Source: Ignavibacteria bacterium
GTDB lineage: Bacteria; Bacteroidota; Ignavibacteria; Ignavibacteriales; Melioribacteraceae
Reading direction: 5' to 3'
DNA length: 9,379 nucleotides
Assembly: GCA_003233295.1 (NCBI GenBank)
Contig: QILJ01000503.1
Coordinates: 1 to 9,379 of the forward strand
A program made the translations under genes and the position numbers. The stretch's first letter is position 1, and every line of letters begins with the position of its first letter. This document shows positions 1 to 7,600 of the stretch, piece after piece. The notes below the pieces were generated by a model. It saw only the letters and a program-made list of their open reading frames with translations, was not told where the DNA came from and made no database searches.

Positions 1-81
1 ATTCATCTCGAATCTATCTCTGTCAATTGACAGATTGCGGACGAGACACACCGGAGACGGGCAATCGACTGCTATAGCCAC
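1..81 (-). CDS. possible 5' end of a truncated minus-strand gene, unrecognised
   Basis: Downstream of glmM on the same strand, a reading frame stays open to the window edge. The best start is GTG at 81, preceded by AGAGGAG seven bases upstream, much like the GTG start and strong Shine-Dalgarno of glmM. An ATG at 99 in the same frame is possible but has only AAGG directly against it. From the GTG, about 27 codons are visible, starting MAIAVDCPSPV and ending DRDRFEMN at the edge. I do not recognise the protein. No terminator is visible between glmM and this frame, so co-transcription is possible. An open frame this short can occur by chance, and the base composition differs from the neighbours (near 50% GC), so this is a weak call. 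Confidence 0.2.
   Translation of the reverse strand, partial: MAIAVDCPSPVCLVRNLSIDRDRFEMN
19..34. repeat. 16-bp perfect palindrome
   Basis: The sequence tctgtcaattgacaga reads the same on both strands with no spacer. It lies about 85 bases beyond the glmM stop codon. A spacer-free palindrome of this length suits a dimeric DNA-binding protein better than a hairpin. It falls inside the possible truncated frame at the window edge, so it could also be a chance feature of coding sequence. Confidence 0.4.
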
Positions 82-116
82 GAGAATACTCCTCTGCATC
101 CTTGCGGTAAAAATCT

Positions 117-1460
117 TTATTTCAACTCATCAAAATAACAGTCGATCAACTCTTTTGCATGCGATTCTGTTTTAGCTTCCACTATACATCTAATTATCGG
201 CTCGGTATTCGATTTGCGGAAATGCACCCAGTGATCATCAAAATCTATTCTCAAACCATCATCAGTATTTATTTTTTCATCGCTATACTTCTGAACTAAA
301 CCGTTAATTACTTCATCCGGATTTCTATCGCCGACAGCGATCTTTGATTTTACAATATGATATTCCGGTAATGCTTTTTTCAATTCTGTAATAGTTCCGC
401 CGAAGTCCAATAAATGCTGAAGAATAATAGCAGTGCCAACCAGAGCATCACGTCCGTAGTGCAGAGCGGGATAAATAACTCCGCCGCTTCCTTCACCGCC
501 AATTACCGCATCAACTTCTTTCATTTTAACAACAACGTTGGCTTCACCAACCGGTGAACGATAAACTTTGCATCCGAAAGATTCTGCTACATCGTCAACC
601 GCTCTAGTTGTGGATAGATTCACAACAACATTACCTTTGGTTTTTGAAAGGACGAATCTTACTGCTTGTGTAATTGTGTATTCTTCACCGAATGGTTTAC
701 CTTCATCAGTTATCAAAACTAATCTGTCAACATCAGGGTCAACAACAACAGCAAGATCAGCGTCATGATCTTTTACTGCCTGCATTGTTTCTGTTAGATT
801 TTCCGGTATGGGTTCCGGCAAGCGGGGGAATATACCGGTTTTTTCACAATTTAGTTCAATAACTTCGCAGCCGAATTTTTCCAGAAGTTCCGGCATAACG
901 TAAGAGCCTGCACCGTTTACGCAGTCCAGAAGAACTTTAAATTTACGTTTCTTAATAGCATCAATATCAATTCCTGATAAGTTCAACACTCCTTCCATGT
1001 GGTTCAATAATCCTTCGGAGTAATCTGTAAGTTTACCAAGTTTATCCCATGGCTCATAGTGGAATTTTTCTCCTGTAATATACCCTAGCATTTCTTTGTT
1101 CTCTTCCAAAGTCATGAATTCACCTTTGTCGTTAAGCAGCTTAAGCGCATTCCATTCGTTTGGATTATGACTTGCAGATATCTGGATTCCCCCGACAGCA
1201 TTGAGCCTTGTAACATTGTATAGGACAGTTGGAGTAGGGCACACACCTATATCAATCACATCGTTACCCTTAGCAAGCAAAGTACCGACAATAATATTTT
1301 TTACCATATTGCCGGTAATTCTTCCGTCGCTTCCCAGAACAATTTTTCCTTTTCCGCAAAATTGTGCATATGCAGATGTATATTTAACTATGGTCTGCGG
1401 ATCTAATCCATCCCCGATAATTCCTCTAATTCCCGATACACTTACCATCAATGTCGACAC
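117..1460 (-). CDS. glmM: phosphoglucosamine mutase (alpha-D-phosphohexomutase family)
   Basis: Cytoplasmic phosphohexomutase, 447 aa, a normal family length. It probably interconverts glucosamine-6-phosphate and glucosamine-1-phosphate on the way to UDP-GlcNAc for peptidoglycan and surface glycans. All four active-site elements are visible: the phosphoserine loop ISASHNP (residues 94-100, catalytic Ser97), the Mg-binding loop DPDVDR (241-246), the sugar-specificity loop GGEGSGG (321-327) and the C-terminal phosphate-binding loop RKSNTEPIIR (415-424). DPDxDR and GEGSGG differ from the DGDxDR and GExSGH of classical E. coli GlmM and resemble the archaeal-type GlmM/PMM/PGM subgroup common in Bacteroidota. 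Phosphomannose or phosphoglucose activity is therefore not excluded. The start is GTG at 1460 because GGGAGG sits five bases upstream; an in-frame ATG at 1448 is poorly spaced. The gene is divergent from the receptor operon. No terminator is visible after its stop, so it may be read through with a gene beyond the window. Confidence 0.9.
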   Translation of the reverse strand: MSTLMVSVSGIRGIIGDGLDPQTIVKYTSAYAQFCGKGKIVLGSDGRITGNMVKNIIVGTLLAKGNDVIDIGVCPTPTVLYNVTRLNAVGGIQISASHNPNEWNALKLLNDKGEFMTLEENKEMLGYITGEKFHYEPWDKLGKLTDYSEGLLNHMEGVLNLSGIDIDAIKKRKFKVLLDCVNGAGSYVMPELLEKFGCEVIELNCEKTGIFPRLPEPIPENLTETMQAVKDHDADLAVVVDPDVDRLVLITDEGKPFGEEYTITQAVRFVLSKTKGNVVVNLSTTRAVDDVAESFGCKVYRSPVGEANVVVKMKEVDAVIGGEGSGGVIYPALHYGRDALVGTAIILQHLLDFGGTITELKKALPEYHIVKSKIAVGDRNPDEVINGLVQKYSDEKINTDDGLRIDFDDHWVHFRKSNTEPIIRCIVEAKTESHAKELIDCYFDELK

Positions 1461-1465
1461 TATTT

Positions 1466-1471
1466 CCTCCC
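1466..1471 (-). promoter_or_regulatory. glmM ribosome binding site deciding a GTG start
   Basis: On the minus strand GGGAGG lies five bases before the GTG at 1460. It supports that start over the ATG four codons downstream, which would sit 17 bases from the same motif. Confidence 0.75.
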
Positions 1472-1492
1472 TTCAAATGTTTATTTTTGATG

Positions 1493-1518
1493 CAAAATTA
1501 AGAAAGATCATTTTCAAA
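1493..1518 (-). promoter_or_regulatory. candidate glmM promoter, Bacteroidota type
   Basis: On the minus strand TAATTTTG (1500 down to 1493) matches the Bacteroidota -7 element TAnnTTTG at every fixed position. It would give a transcript start near 1486 and a leader of about 25 bases. A TTTG (1518 down to 1515) lies upstream, but at only 14 bases the gap is shorter than the usual 19-21, so the -33 assignment is weak. The upstream TTTG falls inside the left arm of the inverted repeat at 1509-1539. Confidence 0.35.
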
Positions 1519-1539
1519 TACTAATTCGACTTGAAAATG
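1509..1539. repeat. 9-bp inverted repeat, possible operator
   Basis: Arms cattttcaa (1509-1517) and ttgaaaatg (1531-1539) are exact reverse complements separated by 13 bases. The arm centres are 22 bases apart, about two helical turns, so both halves face the same side of the DNA. The site overlaps the upstream part of the candidate glmM promoter and lies about 90 bases before the candidate promoter of the divergent operon. A regulator acting here could touch glmM more directly than the operon. The region is very AT-rich, so chance is possible. Confidence 0.35.
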
Positions 1540-1627
1540 CATGTAAGTGTAGTTATTTTTAAATTAGTTATTAAACTGCATAATTATTCACATAAAATTT
1601 TTTTACAGTAAAATATTTTGATTTTTT

Positions 1628-1659
1628 TTTGCAAATTTCTATTTGTTATACTATCTTTA
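1628..1659 (+). promoter_or_regulatory. candidate promoter of the three-gene operon, Bacteroidota type
   Basis: TTTG (1628-1631), a 20-base gap and TATCTTTA (1652-1659) fit the Bacteroidota -33/-7 consensus TTTG / TAnnTTTG, with one mismatch at the last position of the second box. A run of T precedes it. Transcription would begin near 1666, leaving an untranslated leader of about 63 bases. TATACT at 1647-1652 resembles a sigma-70 -10 box but has no suitable -35 partner. Confidence 0.4.
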
Positions 1660-1728
1660 ACAATTCCAAATATGGACACATAAAATGATAATTCATTTCA
1701 TACTAAAAACAAACAAGGGACGCTCTCT

Positions 1729-4581
1729 ATGAGAAAATTTTTACTATTGTCTCTCATCTTTTCGCTTACCATTCTAACAATTCAAATATTTGCCGGCAGC
1801 GCAGGTAAAATTGCTGGAACGGTTAAAGATAAAGAGACCGGAGAACCTTTGCCATTTGCTAATGTATTTATAGACGGTACTACTATGGGTGCCGCGACAG
1901 ATATTGACGGTAACTTTACAATTTTAAATGTTCCTCCGGGTATTTACTCGATCACAGCATCTGTTGTCGGATACCAGAAAGTGACCATCACCGATACAAG
2001 AGTGAATGTAGATTTTACAACACGTCTCGATTTTGAACTGAGCAGCGGTTCGGTTCAAATGGAAGCGGTTGTTGTACAAGGGGTAAGAGATCCTCTTATC
2101 AGGCAAGATCTAACAAATCCTATTGTTGCCATTACTGCAGAGACAATTCAAGAATTGCCGGTTGATCAGATCAGTGATGTGATAAAGCTTCAAGCTGGTG
2201 TAACTGTAGGCAACGATGGTCAGATACACATGCGCGGCGGTTTCGGTAACGAGACAGCCTATACACTCAACGGTGTTTCATTGAATGACCCTTATAACAA
2301 TAAGAAATCTGTTGGACTTGCAACAAACGCTGTTCAGGAGGTTTCTATTTCAAGTGGTACTTTCAGCGCTGAGTACGGTAATGCTCTTTCCGGACTTGTT
2401 AACTATGTTACCAAAGAAGGCGGCAATAATATCTCATTTAGTTTGAGAGGTTACGCCGGTGATTATGTTACAAGCAGGAATAATCTTTTTGCAAACATTG
2501 ATAAGATAAATCCGCTGAATAGAGGAAGAATGGAAGCTACGATCGGCGGACCAGTATTTACTAATTCGTTGAAATTTTTTGCCTCAGGTATCTATGAAAA
2601 TTATGGCGGTCTTTATTACGGACAGAGACTTTATAAGCCTACAGACTCTTACCTAAGTAGGGAAGCTTTCAGATCCGGTACAGATTCTCAAGGTAATCCG
2701 CTTGATACAAGATTTGGGAACGCAGGTGATCCTTATTGGTTCAATCCTTATAGTAACGATACGACAGGTTTACCGACAGGAGACGGCAAATATGTTGCGA
2801 TGAATCCTTCAACAAGTTTGAACTTACAAGGTAACGTGATTTTTAATGTAAGCAGTTTAATGAAACTGCGTTACGAAGCTGTTTATAATAAAGGTGATTG
2901 GAAAACTTATAACCGTCGTTGGAAATTCAATCCTGATGGTAGAGGAACGAATTATCAAGATGGGTTAGTCCAAACTTTAGACTTTACTCATACAGTAAGT
3001 CAGAATGCTTTCTATACTTTAAAAGGATCTTACGGTTATAACCAAGTAAAACATTATTTGTATGAAGACATAAATGATCCGCGATATCTTCCTACTTTAT
3101 ATCAATTAGGTATTAGTAATACCGGCTATGTAGCTGGCGGAACTGATAATTACAGGCTTGATAGAAAAACAACAACATTGACATTAAAGGGTGATCTTGT
3201 TGCCCAGTTAGGAAATCACGAATTCAAACTCGGTTTTGAAGGAAGACAGCACGAACTTCTTTATGAAAGTTATAATATTGAAATACTGAATGCAGACGGT
3301 TCTAAGATCAATAATTCCGATCTGCTTTATAACCCGAATCAAAATTTGATCCGTCGTAAACCCACGGAATCAATGTCTCTTTATACACAATACGATAAAA
3401 AACCAGTTGACGCTGCACTTTATGTCGTTGATAAAATGGAATTGGCAAGAAGATTTATATTGAATGTCGGTTTAAGGTACGAATACTTCGATCCGAAATC
3501 CCAATATAATTCGGATCTTTCTTCAGACCTCGAAGATTTAGGCGATGGGGTAATGTATAGAAATCTTAAGGATGCCACAGCAAAGCAGTACTTATCTCCG
3601 AGATTATCAATCTCATATCCTATTACTGCTGAATCAGTGATCCGATTTTCTTACGGTCATTTTTATCAAAACGGAAGTTTATCTTCTTTATACGCCAATC
3701 CAAATTTCTTTGTAACTAATGTTGGCAGCACACCTACATTTGGTAACCCGGATGTTAAAATGCAGCGATCAATACAATATGAACTTGGACTCCAGCAGAA
3801 AATTGCTCCAAATTTAAAGTTGGAACTAACCGGTTATTATAAAGATGTTAGAGATTATATTTATTTCCAAACGGTATTCACTAATACCGGTAGGGAATAT
3901 AGAGTTCTAACTAATTTAGCTTATTCTAATGTGCGAGGGATTTCTTTCAGACTGGAAAGAAGAAGAGCACCGGAGGATATGTTCTATGCTACATTGGATT
4001 ATACATTCCAGATTGCTGAAGGAAACAGAACGCAGCCAGCCGATGAAATATTCTTTAGTGAAAAAGCAGGCAAGCAGTCTGAAACTTATTTGGTCCCAAT
4101 GGACTTCGATAGAACTCATGTTCTTAATATTACTTTTGGATTATATCAATCGGAGGACTGGACACTTGGTTTGATCTATAACTTGCAGTCAGGTACTCCT
4201 TATACACCGGCTTATCCGTCACAAATTATCCCTATCACGTTTATTCAGAATTCCGATAATCAATTGATACAGAATAATCTGGATTTTAAGTTTGAGAAAT
4301 TTTTCAAAACTGGGGACTTTAAATGGTCTATCTTCTTATGGGTACAAAATCTGTTAGATACACAAAACGAGCGTACTGTGTATCCAAGTACCGGTAGAGC
4401 GCTGAGTTCGGTTGAAGAAACAACAAATGCGAATGCATTCAGAAATATTGAGAACAGAATTGAGAGAGGCGACCCGGGATTATTCGGGATGGATGAAATG
4501 GACGGTTATTATTCCAGAAGACCAGAAAGAGTAAGTCCACCGAGAGAAATTCGACTCGGATTTTCTCTTCTCTTTAATTGA
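1729..4581 (+). CDS. TonB-dependent outer-membrane receptor with N-terminal carboxypeptidase-regulatory-like domain
   Basis: A 950-aa outer-membrane transporter or receptor, expected to use TonB/ExbBD energy to import a ligand that the sequence does not reveal. Residues 1-22 form a signal peptide (MRKF, hydrophobic core, cut near IFA/GS). Residues about 26-105 are a carboxypeptidase-regulatory-like beta-sandwich (IAGTVKDKETGEPLPFANV, ATDIDGNFTILNVPPGIY). EAVVVQG at 112-118 is Ton-box-like. The plug runs about 122-229, with IHMRGG at 166-171 and AEYGNALSGLVNYVTK at 214-229. The rest is a 22-strand-type barrel with typical patterns such as NLQSGTPYTP near 818, ending LGFSLLFN. It lacks the SusC signature and no SusD gene is adjacent, so it is not a classical Sus pair. 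AAGGGA eight bases before the ATG is the ribosome binding site. It is first in the operon, 26 bases before the next gene. Confidence 0.9.
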   Translation: MRKFLLLSLIFSLTILTIQIFAGSAGKIAGTVKDKETGEPLPFANVFIDGTTMGAATDIDGNFTILNVPPGIYSITASVVGYQKVTITDTRVNVDFTTRLDFELSSGSVQMEAVVVQGVRDPLIRQDLTNPIVAITAETIQELPVDQISDVIKLQAGVTVGNDGQIHMRGGFGNETAYTLNGVSLNDPYNNKKSVGLATNAVQEVSISSGTFSAEYGNALSGLVNYVTKEGGNNISFSLRGYAGDYVTSRNNLFANIDKINPLNRGRMEATIGGPVFTNSLKFFASGIYENYGGLYYGQRLYKPTDSYLSREAFRSGTDSQGNPLDTRFGNAGDPYWFNPYSNDTTGLPTGDGKYVAMNPSTSLNLQGNVIFNVSSLMKLRYEAVYNKGDWKTYNRRWKFNPDGRGTNYQDGLVQTLDFTHTVSQNAFYTLKGSYGYNQVKHYLYEDINDPRYLPTLYQLGISNTGYVAGGTDNYRLDRKTTTLTLKGDLVAQLGNHEFKLGFEGRQHELLYESYNIEILNADGSKINNSDLLYNPNQNLIRRKPTESMSLYTQYDKKPVDAALYVVDKMELARRFILNVGLRYEYFDPKSQYNSDLSSDLEDLGDGVMYRNLKDATAKQYLSPRLSISYPITAESVIRFSYGHFYQNGSLSSLYANPNFFVTNVGSTPTFGNPDVKMQRSIQYELGLQQKIAPNLKLELTGYYKDVRDYIYFQTVFTNTGREYRVLTNLAYSNVRGISFRLERRRAPEDMFYATLDYTFQIAEGNRTQPADEIFFSEKAGKQSETYLVPMDFDRTHVLNITFGLYQSEDWTLGLIYNLQSGTPYTPAYPSQIIPITFIQNSDNQLIQNNLDFKFEKFFKTGDFKWSIFLWVQNLLDTQNERTVYPSTGRALSSVEETTNANAFRNIENRIERGDPGLFGMDEMDGYYSRRPERVSPPREIRLGFSLLFN

Positions 4582-4592
4582 AATTAAAATAT

Positions 4593-4597
4593 AAAGG
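4593..4597 (+). promoter_or_regulatory. weak ribosome binding site fixing the ATG start of the large surface protein
   Basis: AAAGG lies ten bases before ATG 4608. It is weaker than the GGAGG of the following gene. A TTG at 4578 that overlaps the receptor stop codon is in frame but has no such motif and would put a charged segment ahead of the signal peptide. Confidence 0.5.
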
Positions 4598-4607
4598 TAT
4601 CATAGAT

Positions 4608-7600
4608 ATGAAACGTTTAACAATACTATTGATGTTTTTAATTATTCTTCCAACATTCTTGACTAATATATTTGCTCAAGAATATGATGAGTACGGCAAT
4701 ATCAATATTAAAGGTCTCTCCGAAGAAGATATGGTAAGGATTTTCGGAGATCAATTTAACCGTAAGTTCTTTAAAGTAAACGGTAATAAAAAGGTGATCA
4801 AGGAATCTATTATTAATGGCAACAACATCACTACTGTTCTTTTCAATTACGGATCCATTTGTAAACCAAATTATTTAGGTAACATTGCCGACCTTGTTTG
4901 GGATGGTCTCGGTTACGGATTTGAATTCGGACCTTTAGCAGCAGCCGAGGTTATTGGTGATTCAAATCAAGTTCTCCACATTACATCCGATTCATTTGTT
5001 TTGACTAATCAAGGAGACTACAATACAGATGGAACTCTTAAATGGGGATGGCTGCCGAAAGATGGTTATGTGGATACGACACAGAATGAAATTGCAAGAC
5101 TAGCCATCGGAGATAAAAATGGTGATGGTAAACCTGATTCGTGGCCAGAAAAGTGGTATAACCCGGATGTGGGTAAATATCTTTGGCCTGCATTTTTAGG
5201 CGATCAGGCTACGGCTCCCGATGAGGAAGTTTATTATGTGGTTGATGATTTTACCAACGCAGAATTCCCATATACACCATCTTATTCGGATCCTGATATG
5301 AAAGGGCTAGGATTGGATATGGAAGTTAGAGTGATCCAATTCAGCAATCCGCTTGCCGATGACATTATGTTTTTAGTTTACCAGATTACAAATGCAAGTG
5401 AAAAAAAGATCGGCAGAGGATACTTTGGAATGCACGGCGATCCTCATGTCGGCGGGTGGACGGATTACAGTGATGACAGAGCTGACTTTATCGATCCGTT
5501 CGGAAGATCTGTTCAATTAAATCTTCAGGAAGTTCCCCAGAGAGCTAGAAATATGGTCTATTCATGGGATGACGACGGCGTTGGAATGGGCGGAAGACCT
5601 ACAGGATATTTCGGATGGAAATTTCTCGAATCACCATCAAATGCCCATGATGGGATAGATAACGATGATGACGGTATTACAGATGAAACTCCTGAGAACA
5701 GTAAAGGAGAATTCATTGACGGTACTACCATTCCGCTTGAAACCGGTATCAGCAATGTGGAAAAATATACAAAAGTTTTCGGACCTCCGAAACCAAGATT
5801 TGCCGGTGATGAAGACGGAGATTGGAATGTGGATAAAGATGATATAGGTATTGACGGTATCGGACCTAATTCACCTAACTATCCTGGTCCGGATTATGGC
5901 GAAGGTGACGGCGAACCATCACAAGCTTGGTATCAGGATCTTGACGGAGACGGGGATTATACTCCTGGTGAACCAATAAATGATGACAGAATTGAAGGCT
6001 ACAGATGGGCTGGTTCGGAACCGAATTTTGGTCTAAGAGATATTTCTGAATCCGATCAGATTGGACTTTCAAGTTTTCAAGCTGCGCAGTATACGAACTC
6101 TGATCCTAATGTTCCTAGGAATGATCCTCTCATGTGGCAATGGCTCTCTTCAGATACTATCAATACTGCACAGGAGTTATTATCAGAACCAGGTGATAAT
6201 GTTTTTAACTTTGGTACTGGTCCTTTAAGTCTGGAAGCCGGTGAATCACAAAGATTTTCAATGGCAATACTTTTCGGTCATGATATTGATGACTTAATAT
6301 TGAATGCAGAAACTTCAACAAAAATTTTAGAAGCAGACTACAGATTTGCTCAACCGCCTATTAAACCAACTGTTACCGCAGTTTCAGGTGAAGGAAGAGT
6401 AACTCTGTATTGGGATACAAAAGCAGAAGAATCTGTTGACCCGTTAACAGGTCTTAAAGATTTTGAAGGTTATAAAGTTTACCGCAGCAGGGATTATACA
6501 TTTAAGGATGTATATTCAATTACAGATGCAAACGGTAATCCTTTCTTAGGAAAAGCTCTAGCACAATGGGATTTAGACGATTCACTATCTGGTTTTCATC
6601 CGGTAGACTATCCAGGTAGAGCAGTTAAATTCTATCTCGGTAATAACAGCGGTTTAGCTCATCAGTTTGTCGATTCTACTATTACAGATGGAATAACTTA
6701 TTATTATGCTGTTGTTGCCTACGATTTTGGTACGAATGAAATTCCGCCTACTGAGAATAAAGCGATAATCAGAAAAGATCCTATTACAAGTGAACTTACA
6801 TTCGAAACAAATACTGCGATGGTTACTCCTGGAGGAGTAAGCGCCGGTTTGGATGATGCTGAAGTTGGAATTGGTGGTAAGCCTCTTCAGGTAAATGGCA
6901 ACTCTACAGGCGATCTTAATATAGTTATTCTTGATGATCTTGGTGTTAAAGATAAGTTTTATAAGATAGAGTTTACCGGGGATTCAACTTACACAGTGTT
7001 CGATTCAACCGGTGTTGTCGATCAATTTGTTTCTAAGGATACTGTCTTTACTGATTTGAAAAAAACATGGGTCAAGGCAAGTACAATTGTAGTAAAAGAT
7101 GCCTCTGGTAATGTTATTGATCCTTCCAGGTATATAGTCAACGAAAAATTCGGTAAGATTAGAGGTGCTTTATCCGGCGATCTGCCTGCGGGCGAATTAT
7201 TTGACGTTACTTATAATTATTATCCTATCCCGGCAAGTAATGCTATTGATAGCTCAGACGCTAATCCGGTTTTTGATGGTCAACGACTTTTTGTCAAAAA
7301 TGATCCATTGGATTTAGATGTAGAGAAGTGTGTTTGGGATGAGGAAGCAGTAACGAACATCAGAGATTCTGTATTGTGGAGTTTATCAAATGCTGATTAC
7401 ATTGGTAATCCTCATGTACAGTACAGAGCCGATTGGGAAGTCAGATGGTTAAATTTAGATACTCTTGATGATGGAACGTGGGCAAACATTGGTGATACTT
7501 CGCATGTAGCGGCTGGAGGTTTCCCTGAAATTTTAATGCCTTTCTATGTTGTTAATGTTTCGGAAGTTGATGACCAAGGCAACCAGGTAAAAGGAAATTA

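Noticed and set aside
1..40. A tRNA-like T-loop (tcgaatc) at the left edge
   Set aside because: The flanking bases cannot form the five-pair T stem and no acceptor or anticodon arm can be drawn.
568..862. Plus-strand open frames opposite glmM
   Set aside because: They are low-complexity, lack family motifs and lie antisense to a well-supported enzyme gene.
1201..1524. 107-codon plus-strand frame spanning the glmM 5' end and intergenic region
   Set aside because: It is antisense to conserved glmM sequence, has no ribosome binding site and no recognisable domain.
1551..1572. Direct repeat agttatt with 15-base period in the intergenic region
   Set aside because: It is seven bases in very AT-rich DNA and only two copies, so chance is the simplest explanation.
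3916..4174. Overlapping frames on both strands inside the receptor gene
   Set aside because: They are shadows of the conserved barrel-coding frame with no supporting start signals.
1729..4581. A SusC/SusD polysaccharide-utilisation pair
   Set aside because: The receptor lacks the SusC signature after its Ton box, and the following gene has a signal-peptidase I site and a sorting domain, not a SusD lipoprotein fold.
4578..4607. TTG start at 4578 for the large surface protein, overlapping the receptor stop codon
   Set aside because: It would add ten residues with several lysines ahead of a signal peptide that begins cleanly at ATG 4608, and no ribosome binding site supports it.
5558..6072. 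Short frames on both strands inside the Asp-rich part of the large gene
   Set aside because: They follow from the repetitive GAT/GGT codons of the main frame and show no protein features of their own.
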